A stretch of 64,000 bases of DNA, taken from Pythium myriotylum (lineage: Eukaryota; Oomycota; Peronosporomycetes; Pythiales; Pythiaceae). Below the pieces are notes generated by a model. That model made no database searches and was not told the origin of the DNA. It was given only the letters and a program-made list of their open reading frames with translations. The stretch lies in assembly GCA_023091665.1 (NCBI GenBank), contig JALJCQ010000022.1:868001-932000 (forward strand). Reading direction: 5' to 3'. Below, piece after piece: positions 1 to 10,580 of the stretch; within the stretch, counting starts at the first letter, position 1; the number at the start of each line of letters is the position of its first letter. A program made the translations under genes and the position numbers.

Positions 1-1152
1 GCGCCTTCAGCTCGTTGCCGTCGCCCGCGCCCTGCTCGCGTTGCTCACGACCGGCGTCTTCGTCGTGGTCTCCTTCGCGTTCGCGCTCGCGTTAATCCCC
101 GCGCGGCGCTCACGTCGGCCCGCGGCATCATCCAGTCGCGGTCTCTCTGGCACCTGCGCGCGTGCCGCGTGCTCATCTCGACGGGCGGTCACGCATTGCA
201 CCACCGCTTTGGCGGCAAGCCCACCAAGGCCGCCGAGGCGAGCGCCGCGCGCGGCTCTTGTCTGCTCTGCGAGCTCGAGCAGATCTTCATCATGTACCAG
301 TTCGGTGAGGAGCCCGTGCTGGACGTCGACCGCGTGCGTCTCGCGCTCGGCTACACGTTCCAGGTCAGCGTGATGAACGACGCGGCTAAGGCGCTCGAAG
401 CCATTCTCGACGCTCTCCACTGGGACACGTTCAACTGCATGCTCACGCTGCGTCGCGGGCAGCAGTTTCTGTCCAAGGACGAGCTCTCGCAGTCGACGGT
501 GGAAGACGCGTCGGCGATCGTGTGCGTGCCGCAGTGTCTCGTGCACTTGCTTTTCCAGACGAACCTCATGGAACTCAAGAGCTGCAGGCAGTGCGGCGAG
601 ACTAACGAGCCGACCATGAAAATGGACTTTCTCCACCGCGTGTACGCTCAAGAGCTGCTCCAGTTTGTCAAGGGAAAATCGCTCGAGGATGTGCTGAGAC
701 TGGAAGTGCAAGGAGGATGCGTGGCGCCCGAGTATTCGCCTCCCTGTGACGCGTGCAAGACCGGCAAGATGCAGCTCAATCGGTGGATCTGGATCCTCAA
801 GCTGCCCATGGTTTTCGCGACCAGCATTGTCTGGGTGAGCGATAGCGTGGGCAATGCCGATGTCAAGGCCTCGCTCGAGCTACTCTCGAACCAAAATGCG
901 CGGGCCAAGAAGGGCTCTGAGGATCAGCCCTTCTTGACCCGCGCATTTTGGTTCCCGGGTGGACCAGTCGTCACACGGCTCGACCGAATACGTGTTCCGA
1001 GGCTTGGTCTGCTACTTTGGACGCCACTACGTCGGCTTCTTCAAGAGCCGAACGGCGCCTATGTATAGAGTGACGAGGAGGAGGAGGATCCATGTCGGCA
1101 GCACCATTGCACGAGTAGTTCCATGGTTGAACGTCTTGGGAAAATTTGGTGA
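1..1152 (+). pseudogene. Broken USP53/54-like ubiquitin hydrolase fragment
   Basis: The frame open at the window edge encodes a run resembling the catalytic core of USP53/54-type deubiquitinases. It has an LWHLRACR stretch, a block with MNDAAKALEAIL, and a Cys-rich segment CRQCGETNEP. The His-box-like part (RGLVCYFGRHYVGFF) lies in another frame near 975-1055, and an acidic tail lies in a third frame ending at 1152. The catalytic Cys block that should precede the LWHL motif is not visible, so it lies upstream or is lost. The usual C-terminal QPLLLLY-type end is also absent. Two frame changes without obvious splice sites, plus a long hairpin at the first one, suggest a pseudogene or a 3'-damaged gene. 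The start is outside the window. Unannotated introns are an alternative explanation for part of this. Confidence 0.6.
888..954. repeat. 29-bp-arm inverted repeat (hairpin) inside the USP-like gene
   Basis: Bases 888-916 and 926-954 are reverse complements over 29 positions with one mismatch (905/937), separated by a 9-base loop. The repeat sits where the USP-like frame changes. A template-switch event that copied one arm in inverted orientation would explain both the hairpin and the frame break. Confidence 0.9.
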
Positions 1153-1603
1153 CTACGGATACGTCATTCAAACAATTGACAAGCTAAGTAATCTCCCGAA
1201 CATATACTTTCTTTGTCAGGTCCACAAAACGAAAAAGGGAAACATTACACACCAGGTTTTCATATGGAACGGACTAACACGTAATTACCAGGTACGAGTA
1301 CGTTTTGGCCAGGTTCGTTTGAAATAAAAAATAGGCTGAAAACTTCACTTAAACCCGGAAATATGAAACAATTCCTCAAAAACCGGTTTTGAAAGCTTTC
1401 CGAAACGTGTTCTGACCGCGTACGACGGAAACGAAGCGGCGGTAAGCGAAGCGACGCGAGGAAGACGGCTTTAGCCGGCGGTGCGTGCGTGCGTGGGGCG
1501 GGGCGGGGGCAGGTTAGTAACGGTCGTTTGAGGCTTTGAAGGTGCCGTTTGGGCGTGGACCACTCATTCGCGTTAAACGTAGCTTTTTACGGAGGTGGGA
1601 GCC
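1153..1603. other. Spacer and left end of MULE; GC-rich microsatellite
   Basis: No gene is seen. The stretch contains the left terminal inverted repeat of the MULE (1249-1266), an AT-rich part around 1320-1380, and a G-rich, (GTGC)-like simple-sequence stretch at about 1480-1515 just upstream of the transposase start. Confidence 0.6.
1249..1266 (+). repeat. MULE left terminal inverted repeat
   Basis: The sequence ACACCAGGTTTTCATATG matches 11986-12003 perfectly in inverted orientation. The match does not extend beyond 18 bp on either side. Confidence 0.65.
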
Positions 1604-4174
1604 ATGGAGGCGTTTGGCCCCGTCACGCCGCTTAGAGCGGCGGCTGGACCAACGACACCGAAGACACCGACGCGAACAAGTCCGCGCCTTCAGGCGTTGA
1701 TGAGCGCCCCGCCTTCACTCCAGCAGGTATTGCGTGTGGAGCAAGAAGAAACCTTCTCGCGTTGGCTTCGCCTCGTGGCACACAAAGCACCCGGCGCACT
1801 CGATCGAAGACGAAGAATATCCGCGCTCTGTGTGGCCGCCAGTCACCTCACGGCAACACCGAAGATGCCAAAAGCAATGAGGCAGAGGATGACCCTCAAT
1901 CTGTCGGCGAGGCTGAGTCTGAAGCTGCAACGGGCAGCGAAGAAGCCGACAATGACGACGATACCGAAGGTTCAGGTGGTTCCAGCGAAAGTGACTCGAG
2001 CGAACCAGACGATTCATTATCTAACGTTGGCAACGACCAAGTTTCGACCAGGGTGGGGGCAGGTACAATCAAGCTTGCCAAGGACCCTGTCTTTGCCCCT
2101 CCGATCCAAGAATTCCACGCCAACTGGGAGGCGTGGATGGTGTACTTGAAGACCTACGCAAAGGAGACCTTCCAAGTTCTCTCTGTCAAAGAGACAAATG
2201 GCGTCGTTAAGCGGAATCGCCAGATCGACAATATGCAAGTGCCTTGTAGACGAGTCCCCGACGAGCTCAACCCATATGAGCGTGTGTGCATCTGCACACA
2301 TGGCACCGAGCCCAAGCGATCATGGACTATGCGCGGTAACACCAAAAAGCGTGGATCGAAGCGAGAACGGGAGAAGAAGAAGCGCCCGTTCCAGCACATC
2401 CGATATACCGGCTGTCCGTTGCGGTTCCGTGTCCAGTGGGTGTATGACACTGAACAAGAATGGCGTCTCCAAGTTAAGCCCTCGTGTATGTGGCACAACC
2501 ACGTGGTTCGAGCGACTGTGTACGGGACGTATCATGAAGCACGGGGAATACAGCAGTCGGAGAACGTTGCACACACAGCGTCCATGGTCTCTGATGGTGT
2601 TCGCCGGACGGCGATCTACGACATGCTTTTGGATCAAGGTGAAAACGTGTACAAGGTTGACGTGGACAACTTCGTCAGCGCTTTACGCGCGACGAAAGGG
2701 GACGACAACGACGAAGTCGGGCGCCTGCTTCTGGAGTTGTTGAAGCAAGATCCTGGTGCTACTACGTCTGTCGATGAAACCAATCTACACGAGACCGGAG
2801 TGATGTCGTTTACGACGACGCACATGCGCACGATTTTCAAGCGTTTCTGCGAGTTGGTGTTGGTGGATTGCACCCACAAAACCAACAAGTAAGTGCCATG
2901 TCTCGCCCAAGTTCAAACCAGGTATTGAATAGGTTTGCTAATTATTTGTCGCTTCTGCTCAGGTTCAACTATCAGCTGTGCACCTTCATGGTGATGGATG
3001 AATTTGGCCTTGGTCAGGTGGTGCAACAGTCGTTGTTCGAGACGAATGGCGATTGGCACATGGAGAAGGCGCTCGACCACCTGAAGCGAGCCAACCCTGA
3101 CGCCTACGACCATATTCGCGTGATCATGGTGGACAAAGGCTTGAATGAGGTGAAGATGTTGGTGCGGACGTTTCCTAACGCTTCGGTGCTACTGTGTCAC
3201 TTCCATGTGGTCAAATTCCTCGCCGCCGCCCAGCATAAACCAGAGTTCGGGCGTCTGTCGGCAGACGACCACAGCGTCATCTCCAACTTGGTTCACCGAC
3301 TCATATACGCGTCCAGCGACGCCGATTTCTCGAACGAGAAGGTCGCATTCCTGATGGCGTGTGACCGCCTCAACTTCACCGGATTCGCAGACTACATGGA
3401 TAAGAACTGGTTCAAAGAGCCTGAGCGGTGGGTGATGTGTATGCGCTCGAAGCTGCCACACCTTAAAAACCACACCAACAATCGCTTGGAGAGTTGGTTT
3501 GGTAAGTTTAAGAGCGGCGTCGACAAAAACAGCACAATGGCACAGTGTGTCAAGGCTTTATTGAACGAGGCTCGTCGGTGCCAGCACGAGTACGAAAAGA
3601 TTGTGCTCCGTCAAGGATGTTTCCACAACCCAAACTACGATCAAGAGATGCTGGGCGTGCTACGTTGTTCGACGCCGTTCGTGGCGAAGTTTGTCAAAAC
3701 GCAGTACACAGCAGCTGTGAACAAGTTCGACTCGTACAAGTACGAAGTACTTGAAGACGAGAATTGCGTTATCGTCACGGGCAGCCGGGGTGACCATGTT
3801 GTGGACTTGATTAATTTCTCGTGCGACTGTGAATTTGTCGTCACGCAATCGCGTATCGAAAGAAGATGAGCGAAGGCAGAAATGACTACGCCATAATCCC
3901 GCTGAATCGTGTTGACATCAGGTACGAGTATCGTTCAAGTATCTCCAGGTTTTTGTTGCATTACTAACGTTCGCTTCTTTCGTCTAGATGGCAGCGAGAG
4001 GCGTATGATCCACCACCTGTTCAACCGTTCGTGTTCAACAAGGCCAAAAACACAGAAGCCAATCTCGCCGTAATGCCACGTGATGCTCGCGAACGGTTCA
4101 ATGAGGCAATGCGGCTACTCACGCCAATTTGCAGTGAGTTAGCTGAGATCGACGATGAGGATGATTTTCGTGCC
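1604..4174 (+). pseudogene. MULE transposase with C-terminal zinc (SWIM-like) remnant
   Basis: Proposed exons are 1604-1726, 1810-2888 and 2963-3869. Introns 1727-1809 and 2889-2962 are GT-AG; the second begins GTAAGT, and the first is tentative. The N-terminus is acidic and Ser-rich, followed by a basic zinc-ribbon-like region. The catalytic core matches MULE transposases: LVDCTHKTN (first Asp), VIMVDKG (second Asp), the CHFHVVKF block, and NNRLESWF (Glu). The SWIM-like motif keeps CDCEF, but the following Cys/His part is missing and the frame shifts near 3840-3866. The downstream frame resumes (IIPLNRVDIRW), has a further intron at 3922-3987 with a TACTAAC branch site, and meets a TAA at 4175. 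Known family role: cut-and-paste transposition. This copy is inferred to be inactive. Confidence 0.75.
3922..3987 (+). other. Intron with canonical branch site in the MULE gene
   Basis: This 66-base intron begins GTACGAG and ends CTAG, with a perfect TACTAAC at 3962-3968. Removing it keeps the frame (VDIR into WQREAYDPPP). It shows that the downstream part was once part of a spliced message. Confidence 0.65.
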
Positions 4175-4177
4175 TAA

Positions 4178-4993
4178 ATCCAGTTTCTCAAGGACCAGTT
4201 CAGAAACGTGCGCAAGCGAAAGCGTACTGGTGTTGAACAAGACGACGCAGCCTCTCTCCATATTCGATCGCTTTCTCCCGTACGCCCGAGTCTCCCGGAA
4301 GTCCTGCCAGGTTGTGAGAGTGAACCCGAGCCCGAGCTCTCTCAGGCGAACAGTCTTTGGTCGGCTGAGGTCGGCAACGTGCATCCAGCTGCAATGGAGG
4401 ATGTGCACATGGAATCGCCAACGGATCTTGTCGTCGACGAGGCAATGCTGAAGAGTCCTGGAGAGAACATGGAACAACCTGGTGGAAACCTGGAAGATTC
4501 TGGCAAAGATCCTGACCGTATCCCGCTCAACTTTAACGAGAATGCGCCAAGGACCGGACGGCCGAAGACAGACCGTGCGACAATGATTGCAGAGGAGCGA
4601 CAAGAGCGCGTGCGTTTTAACGCCGCAGAAGCTACGAGACGGGCGACTGGTGAGCTGACTTTGCTTGAAGTTATCGATGCTCTCGACAGAGATCGGCCTG
4701 ATCTTGACGAAACCGCGCGGCGTCTGGCTGGCATTCAAGTCAAGTTCAAGCAGCATGAGAAAAACAGGCCCATCTTTGATCGAATTGTTAATCCTGTGTT
4801 GAACCAAGACGCGTACTATATCCTACCACCCAGGCTTCTTCAAGCCTGTGTTGATGTTCTGCCAATGAGTACGAGGTTCGGAGAGGTGATAGATATGCGA
4901 ACACCAGATGCCCAGTCAGATCAGCCCGCACCAAGACTTCGGCGGTCACCGAGACTACTAGAAGGTGGCCGTGGCGGAGGTAACCAGCGCGTT
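4178..4993 (+). pseudogene. C-terminal tail of the MULE ORF, upstream of the Ty3 insertion
   Basis: This frame continues the transposase frame after a single TAA at 4175-4177. It encodes a basic patch (KRKRT), an acidic middle, and a region ending in APRLRRSPRLL. It is interrupted at 4993 by a Ty3/gypsy element, and the same frame resumes after the element at 10581 using a short target duplication. No catalytic motif is recognised. It could be the C-terminal domain of the transposase or a second MULE-borne protein. Confidence 0.5.
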
Positions 4994-5455
4994 ATGGTAT
5001 GTCCAGGTGCTGGTTGCGATGCAAGTTTGCAAGTGAGTATATTTTGTCGCCACAAGTTTGGTCCTAGTTCCTACTGCCGCTGGGGTACATGGAAGAGGGC
5101 GCCCTCATGGGGACCATGGGGCGTCCTCTGTGGCGAGTTGATGAGTCGCGCCGTGATGATGCTGCTGCTGCCAGGCGCACTCGTGCTGCGGGCAAAATGA
5201 TGCCGTTCATGATGATGGTGCTGATCATGATGGTGCTGATCATGATGGTGCTGATCATGATGGTGCTGATCATGATGATGCTGTTCCTGATGATGCTGAT
5301 CCTGATAATGCTGTTCATGCTGTTGTAGTGTTCATGCTATTGGTTGTTGATGCTGTTGGTTGTTGCTGTTCATGCTGTTGGGAATGGTTGCTACGATAGT
5401 GGTTGCTGGCCGAGTGATCGGCTTGAACATGCTGAGTGAAGGTCGACACTCCACA
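4994..5455 (-). repeat. LTR (3' LTR in element orientation)
   Basis: This 462-bp direct repeat matches 10119-10580. On the element strand it begins TGTGGAGTG. It contains a 15-bp tandem array and many GATGCTGTT-like words. Confidence 0.93.
5208..5285. repeat. Tandem repeat inside the LTR (15-bp unit, about 4-5 copies)
   Basis: The unit ATCATGATGGTGCTG is repeated with little change, then decays into TGATGCTG-like words. The same array is present in the other LTR at about 10333-10410, so it belonged to the element before insertion. Confidence 0.85.
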
Positions 5456-5472
5456 ACACCCCCCAAAGTCGA
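5456..5472 (-). promoter_or_regulatory. Possible polypurine tract next to the 3' LTR
   Basis: Directly inside the 3' LTR the element strand reads CTTTGGGGGGTGT. A G-rich tract in this position is where plus-strand DNA priming normally occurs. It is short and impure, so the call is tentative. Confidence 0.35.
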
Positions 5473-5530
5473 TCACTCAAAATCACCGAAATGTATCCAT
5501 GTTCGTCACAGCTGATTTGTAACCATGGTG

Positions 5531-8500
5531 TTACAAGTGGGCAATGGCATTTTCAAGTACGGGTACATCCTGAGCCGTGATGTAGGCGCGCACGAGCACA
5601 GGCACATCCGAGTACATGTCCTGGAGTGGCTCCCACGAGTCTTCGTCGGCTTCAAGGCCACGCCACGCCACCAAAAGCTCCCACTGGCGTGTGGTGTTGT
5701 TGCGGCGATGATCGCGGATCTCGCGGACGGCCATGGTGAGCCCCTGGTGGGCGACATGGCGGCGGATCTCTTCTGTCTCGTTGAGACTCGCATCGTGGTA
5801 GAACTTGAGACGCGTCGCGTGGACCTCGTAGCGCTCGTTGGTCAATATGTGTTGGATCACGTAAGAGTAAGGGAGCGTCTCAGCGACGCGGAAAGGGCCC
5901 ACCCAGCGGACCATGAGCTTGTTGCCGTCCAGACGGCTGCCAACGCGTGACCAGAGTACATAGTCTCCGACATGGAAGTTGCTAGTGGTCCCGTGCTTCT
6001 TGCTGGCCATCTGTTGGAGGCGGCGCTTCTCCTTGGCGTCCACCGCGTCCCGGTGCCACCCTGCGAGGCTAGCTCGCAGTTTATCCAGCGCGGGAGCCGC
6101 CACCACGACGTCGATCGCGCGTACGCTGAGCTCATCGCTCGCCACAGTCGGGCGGAGGATCGTGTCGAGCGCAGTCGCTGCGGACAGACCCGTGAAGAGC
6201 TCGACCGGAGCTCTGCCGGCCAGGCTTGCGACGGGAGCATGATTCAAATTCGCTTGCACTATAGGAAGGATGTAGCGCCAGCTCTTCGTGTCCAGTTGCG
6301 CCTCTAGAAGCAGTGCGCGGATCACCTGTAGTATATCGCGGTTGAGACGCTCAACCGTACCATTCAACCATGGGGAGTAGACTGGAGTGAACGCCTGGAC
6401 CCCCTTTAGCCGCTCACTCAACGTAGCCATGAGGGCGTTTTTAAAATGGCTGCCTTGGTCGGATTGCCATTTCTTGGCTGCCCCGTAACGCTTGTACCAG
6501 TCAAGGATGGCTTCTGCAGCGGTGTCACTTGTTGGTGAGTCACAGGGCACCAGTTCACAAAAGTGGGTAAGTTCGTCCTTGAGGGCAAGGAGATATTTTT
6601 CGGTGCCGTATGATGGCCCCATGAACAGATAGTCCATGTGGAGCACCTCGTTGCGCTCAGTTGCTGCGTTGTAGTCGCCCCAATGGCGCTGCACGAGCTT
6701 CCCGCCCTTAATGTGCTTGCACAGCAAGCACTTCTGGTGGAACCGACGCACGTGCCGAGATGCACGGTCTATAGAGTAGTGTTGATTCAGCTGGTTCAAC
6801 ATGATGTCCTCGCCGCGGTGGCCTTGGACACCGCAGTGTGCGACGATCAGAATGCGTTGGAGTAGCTCGTTGTCTGTCGTAGGGATCCACAACTTGCCGT
6901 CAACTAGAATCATTTCGCCCTCTCGTGCATAATCGGTACCATCCAGGTCCCTGAGCTGTAGTTGCTGTGCGGCGGTCACGGCGGCCACGGTTGGCCACTC
7001 AAACGTGTCGTCCTGGAGCGGTCTGAGCTCAGAGACGTGGCCCTGCGCCCGGGTACGAACCACCCGCACCGCTACCTCACGCTCGTGCTCGTGCTCGCGT
7101 TCGGCACGGGGTCCCCACCTGGACACCATGTCCGCCCATACGTTGTCACTACCCCGAATGTGCTCGATCTCATACTTGAGGCCCACCAGTTTGAACGACC
7201 ACCTCTGTAGCTTTCCTCGTACGTGTTGCTTCATCTCTGTGTCGTTGTCAAATACTTTGATCAAATTAGCGTGGTCGCAGAACATGCGAAAACCGTTCGG
7301 TCGTTGGAGCAAATATTCGAGATCACCGCATGCGCGCACTATTGGGTAGGCCTCTTTCTCGATAACAGACCAGTTCACTTGCGCGCCACGGAAACATCCG
7401 CCTTTGCAGATTAACAGCTCGTGCTTTTGTTGCACAACGGGCTCACTCGCGTCCCACTGACGGACTTGAGTCACTATGGCAGCCCATCCTAGATCCGAGG
7501 CGTCTGTGAAAAGACAGACCTCCGCGTCTGCATGGGGAAACACTAGCTCGTTCGGGCTCGCCAGCACGCGTTTAGCGTTCTCATAGGAATCAATCTCTTC
7601 ATCGGACCAGGATAGTGTCACCTTCTTAGCCTCCCGTGCCTTCTTACTGTGGTTCTTGAGCGACAGGTCAAGCTTGTGCTGGAGTGGCTCGAAGATGCGA
7701 GCGTAGTCGACGACAGACTCACGCATCCACCCAGCAGCACACAGGAAGTACTGCAATTCACCAGCGTTCGCCGGCAGTGGCAGACTGGTCAGTGCCTTGA
7801 CGCGGTCGGGGTCTTGCTGCATGCCATCGCCACTAATCACACGTCCGCACCAGGTCACACTCTTCGCATAAACCGTGCTCTTCGGTGCGCTCAACCTCAG
7901 GTTGTATCGACGGAGTTTCAAAAAGAATGCGCGTAGGTTGTCAAGGTAATCCTCATCACTCGATCCGTATACTACGACGTCATCAATCCAGATGATCACG
8001 CTGTGATAGAGTTCGTCCGCGAACACCGTCTGCATCTGGCTCTGGAAATGGAGCGGTGAGTCCATCGCGCCTTGCGGCACTCTTAATGGAGTGTAGACGC
8101 CGTCATCGGTCATAAAACTGAATTGCTCCTGGCAGCTAGGGTCCAAAGGGAACTGCCAAAAGCCTTTGAAGAGATCGAACTTTCCCAGCGCCTTGGCTCC
8201 CCGAACACGGTCCTTCGCTTTCGCAAGGTCAGGCATGGTGCCAGCTATCGGTACGGTCATAGCATTCACCGGTCGATAGTCGTTGACGATCCTGAAGTCG
8301 TTCTCTGATCCGCTCTTCTTCACCAATATAGTTGCTGACGCCCACTTGCTGTGATTATTCTTCTTGATCATGCCAAACCGCTCTAGGTCCTCAACATATT
8401 TCCGCATGAATTCGCTCTGCGCCTCAGGATAGCGCCTCTGGCGGCACCTATACGGTGGGGTGTCCTCCTTGAACGTCACACGGAGTGGATCAACGTCAGC

Positions 8501-10033
8501 CGCAGCGTCAGGGCCCAAGCGAACTCGGAAGATGTCACTAAACGACCACAGGAGGGTCTTCAGTCGCGGTAGGAGCCGCGGCGGAAATCCGTTGTTGATG
8601 GCGTCACTCAACATACCGTGCATCAGGGCTTCGATCTCGCCTTCGCGGTCCTCACCAATGATGACGCCACCAGGGATGTCGTCGCCATCGTCAGCTTGGC
8701 GACGGGCCAATTGCTCGAACATGCCATCAACATCGATGCCAAGGCTTTCCAGGGTCGGCCTGCCCATTAAGAAGGAGTCATCGTTGCCCTCGAGCACAAG
8801 GCAGGAGACGCGGCGGACGTTTACGTTGCCTGCCGGGGTCCCGATCTTCAGATCCACCTCACACTTATGTGAGCACAGGTCTCGCTTCCCTCCCGCTGTC
8901 TCTATGGTCACAGGCTCATCAAGCTTCTTGTAAGTTGGCAGGATATCTAAATCGCGCATCTCGTTCACTGCCTGCCGGGGAATCAAGTTGCACTCGGCGC
9001 CGGTGTCAGCGACAAAGGGAAGTTCGAACACGTCATTAATGATGACCATGCTGCGGCCCGGCTCACTGCCGGCCACTCGCAGGGTCTTTACCTGGACGTG
9101 GCGGGCAGCCTTGACCTTTCTCATAGCAGCAGTCGCTGCCTTCTTGTCTTCTTCGGACGCGGTCGGGCAATCACGAAGCCAGTGGTCACCTTTACAGTGC
9201 CAACACCCAGTGCGCGGCGCACGAGAAGCTTCTGTGAGAAAAGGGACGGTGCGCGGCGGTTGTGGTGTCGGCAGAGTAGCAGCGCCAGCGGGAGCCGCAG
9301 CACGCGGCGCACTTCGCCTCGACTCGACTTGGCGCCTCCCATTCGCCTCGGCGCTCATAACGTGGTAGTTCTGCTGCTCCCTGGCTCGCTCGAGCACCAG
9401 GTCGAACAGCGCAAGGTCGCTCGTCTTCGCAGCGCGGTGCTGGAATGCGACCAGGCGTTGGACCTCGGTTCTCAAGGCAGGCGGCTCTAGGTTGGCCGTC
9501 AAGATGCGGCAGCGGTCCTTCATCTTGTTCTTGTAGTCATCAGCAGTCGAGCTCGTAGTACCTAGTGGGTCCTTGAGACCCTTCTCCTCGATAATGCGAT
9601 CGAAGTCACCGAAGTAGTTAACCAACCGTGCTTCAACGTCAGCCATGGACATGTTCATCTTCAGATGGCGACGGAACAGGTCGTCGATGTCCGGTACGTG
9701 GCGGTTCTGCAGCTCGTTACATCGCTGCTTGATCTTATTCATGATTTCCTCATCCGTCGCTAGCTCCTCATCCACTCGGAGGATATACTTGAAGAGCTGG
9801 TCGAGAAGGCGAGTCTCGATTGACGAGCGCACGCTCGCCATCACGGCCTCGACGGCCTCGTTAGTGACGGCGCATCGCTCCACGATCCGGCGCTCATACT
9901 GTAGGCGATCACGGTGCCACTGCACCAGACTTGGTTGGTCCCACGAGGTCAAGCGAGGGGCCTTGATGTACTCGAACACAGGCGGCGCATTCATTTCGAC
10001 GTCGCCGTCCTTGTCGACACGGCCAGGCGGCAT
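5531..10033 (-). CDS. Gag-Pol polyprotein with C-terminal chromodomain (Ty3/gypsy)
   Basis: 1500 residues from the ATG at 10033; the frame stays open a little upstream to a TAG, but this is the first ATG. Order along the protein: Gag; a CCHC-like zinc knuckle at 277-289 with unusual C-X2-C-X3-H-X4-C spacing; aspartic protease DTGA at 343-346; reverse transcriptase with motif A Asp near 620 and IDD at 683-685; RNase H from about 840 (TDASD); integrase zinc region (H..H..C..C) about 1066-1106; integrase catalytic D1134, D1192 and E1228; a GPF-like region near 1377; and a chromodomain at about 1437-1488. No frameshift or stop is seen. Family role: reverse transcription and integration, with the chromodomain expected to guide integration to chromatin. 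Gag and Pol share one frame, so proteolysis must separate them. Confidence 0.95.
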   Translation of the reverse strand: MPPGRVDKDGDVEMNAPPVFEYIKAPRLTSWDQPSLVQWHRDRLQYERRIVERCAVTNEAVEAVMASVRSSIETRLLDQLFKYILRVDEELATDEEIMNKIKQRCNELQNRHVPDIDDLFRRHLKMNMSMADVEARLVNYFGDFDRIIEEKGLKDPLGTTSSTADDYKNKMKDRCRILTANLEPPALRTEVQRLVAFQHRAAKTSDLALFDLVLERAREQQNYHVMSAEANGRRQVESRRSAPRAAAPAGAATLPTPQPPRTVPFLTEASRAPRTGCWHCKGDHWLRDCPTASEEDKKAATAAMRKVKAARHVQVKTLRVAGSEPGRSMVIINDVFELPFVADTGAECNLIPRQAVNEMRDLDILPTYKKLDEPVTIETAGGKRDLCSHKCEVDLKIGTPAGNVNVRRVSCLVLEGNDDSFLMGRPTLESLGIDVDGMFEQLARRQADDGDDIPGGVIIGEDREGEIEALMHGMLSDAINNGFPPRLLPRLKTLLWSFSDIFRVRLGPDAAADVDPLRVTFKEDTPPYRCRQRRYPEAQSEFMRKYVEDLERFGMIKKNNHSKWASATILVKKSGSENDFRIVNDYRPVNAMTVPIAGTMPDLAKAKDRVRGAKALGKFDLFKGFWQFPLDPSCQEQFSFMTDDGVYTPLRVPQGAMDSPLHFQSQMQTVFADELYHSVIIWIDDVVVYGSSDEDYLDNLRAFFLKLRRYNLRLSAPKSTVYAKSVTWCGRVISGDGMQQDPDRVKALTSLPLPANAGELQYFLCAAGWMRESVVDYARIFEPLQHKLDLSLKNHSKKAREAKKVTLSWSDEEIDSYENAKRVLASPNELVFPHADAEVCLFTDASDLGWAAIVTQVRQWDASEPVVQQKHELLICKGGCFRGAQVNWSVIEKEAYPIVRACGDLEYLLQRPNGFRMFCDHANLIKVFDNDTEMKQHVRGKLQRWSFKLVGLKYEIEHIRGSDNVWADMVSRWGPRAEREHEHEREVAVRVVRTRAQGHVSELRPLQDDTFEWPTVAAVTAAQQLQLRDLDGTDYAREGEMILVDGKLWIPTTDNELLQRILIVAHCGVQGHRGEDIMLNQLNQHYSIDRASRHVRRFHQKCLLCKHIKGGKLVQRHWGDYNAATERNEVLHMDYLFMGPSYGTEKYLLALKDELTHFCELVPCDSPTSDTAAEAILDWYKRYGAAKKWQSDQGSHFKNALMATLSERLKGVQAFTPVYSPWLNGTVERLNRDILQVIRALLLEAQLDTKSWRYILPIVQANLNHAPVASLAGRAPVELFTGLSAATALDTILRPTVASDELSVRAIDVVVAAPALDKLRASLAGWHRDAVDAKEKRRLQQMASKKHGTTSNFHVGDYVLWSRVGSRLDGNKLMVRWVGPFRVAETLPYSYVIQHILTNERYEVHATRLKFYHDASLNETEEIRRHVAHQGLTMAVREIRDHRRNNTTRQWELLVAWRGLEADEDSWEPLQDMYSDVPVLVRAYITAQDVPVLENAIAHL

Positions 10034-10118
10034 CGCGCGGGCGAGGGTTGCTTCCACTTGCGAGACTAGTTTTGCTTGCTGGATTGCTTGCTAACTGGCG
10101 TAAGCCAAAGAATTCTTT

Positions 10119-10580
10119 ATGGTATGTCCAGGTGCTGGTTGCGATGCAAGTTTGCAAGTGAGTATATTTTGTCGCCACAAGTTTGGTCCTAGTTCCTACT
10201 GCCGCTGGGGTACATGGAAGAGGGCGCCCTCATGGGGACCATGGGGCGTCCTCTGTGGCGAGTTGATGAGTCGCGCCGTGATGATGCTGCTGCTGCCAGG
10301 CGCACTCGTGCTGCGGGCAAAATGATGCCGTTCATGATGATGGTGCTGATCATGATGGTGCTGATCATGATGGTGCTGATCATGATGGTGCTGATCATGA
10401 TGATGCTGTTCCTGATGATGCTGATCCTGATAATGCTGTTCATGCTGTTGTAGTGTTCATGCTATTGGTTGTTGATGCTGTTGGTTGTTGCTGTTCATGC
10501 TGTTGGGAATGGTTGCTACGATAGTGGTTGCTGGCCGAGTGATCGGCTTGAACATGCTGAGTGAAGGTCGACACTCCACA
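10119..10580 (-). repeat. LTR (5' LTR in element orientation)
   Basis: 462 bp, matching 4994-5455. The internal sequence just inside it (10081-10118) should hold the primer binding site; I do not recognise a clear tRNA match there. Confidence 0.93.

Larger units (their letters stand above)
4994..10580 (-). mobile_element. Ty3/gypsy chromovirus-type LTR retrotransposon, young and apparently intact
   Basis: Two direct 462-bp LTRs (4994-5455 and 10119-10580), with no difference noticed, flank a single uninterrupted 1500-residue gag-pol ORF on the minus strand. The target duplication is 4-6 bp (CGCG, CGCGT or CGCGTT, ambiguous because LTR and target share bases). The upstream frame ends in CGC GTT and continues after the element as CGCGTTGAT. 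Near-identical LTRs and an open polyprotein indicate a recent insertion, later than the MULE that it splits. Confidence 0.93.

Noticed and set aside
7..711. Minus-strand frame opposite the USP-like fragment
   Set aside because: It is the complement of a recognisable ubiquitin-hydrolase segment and shows no domain of its own.
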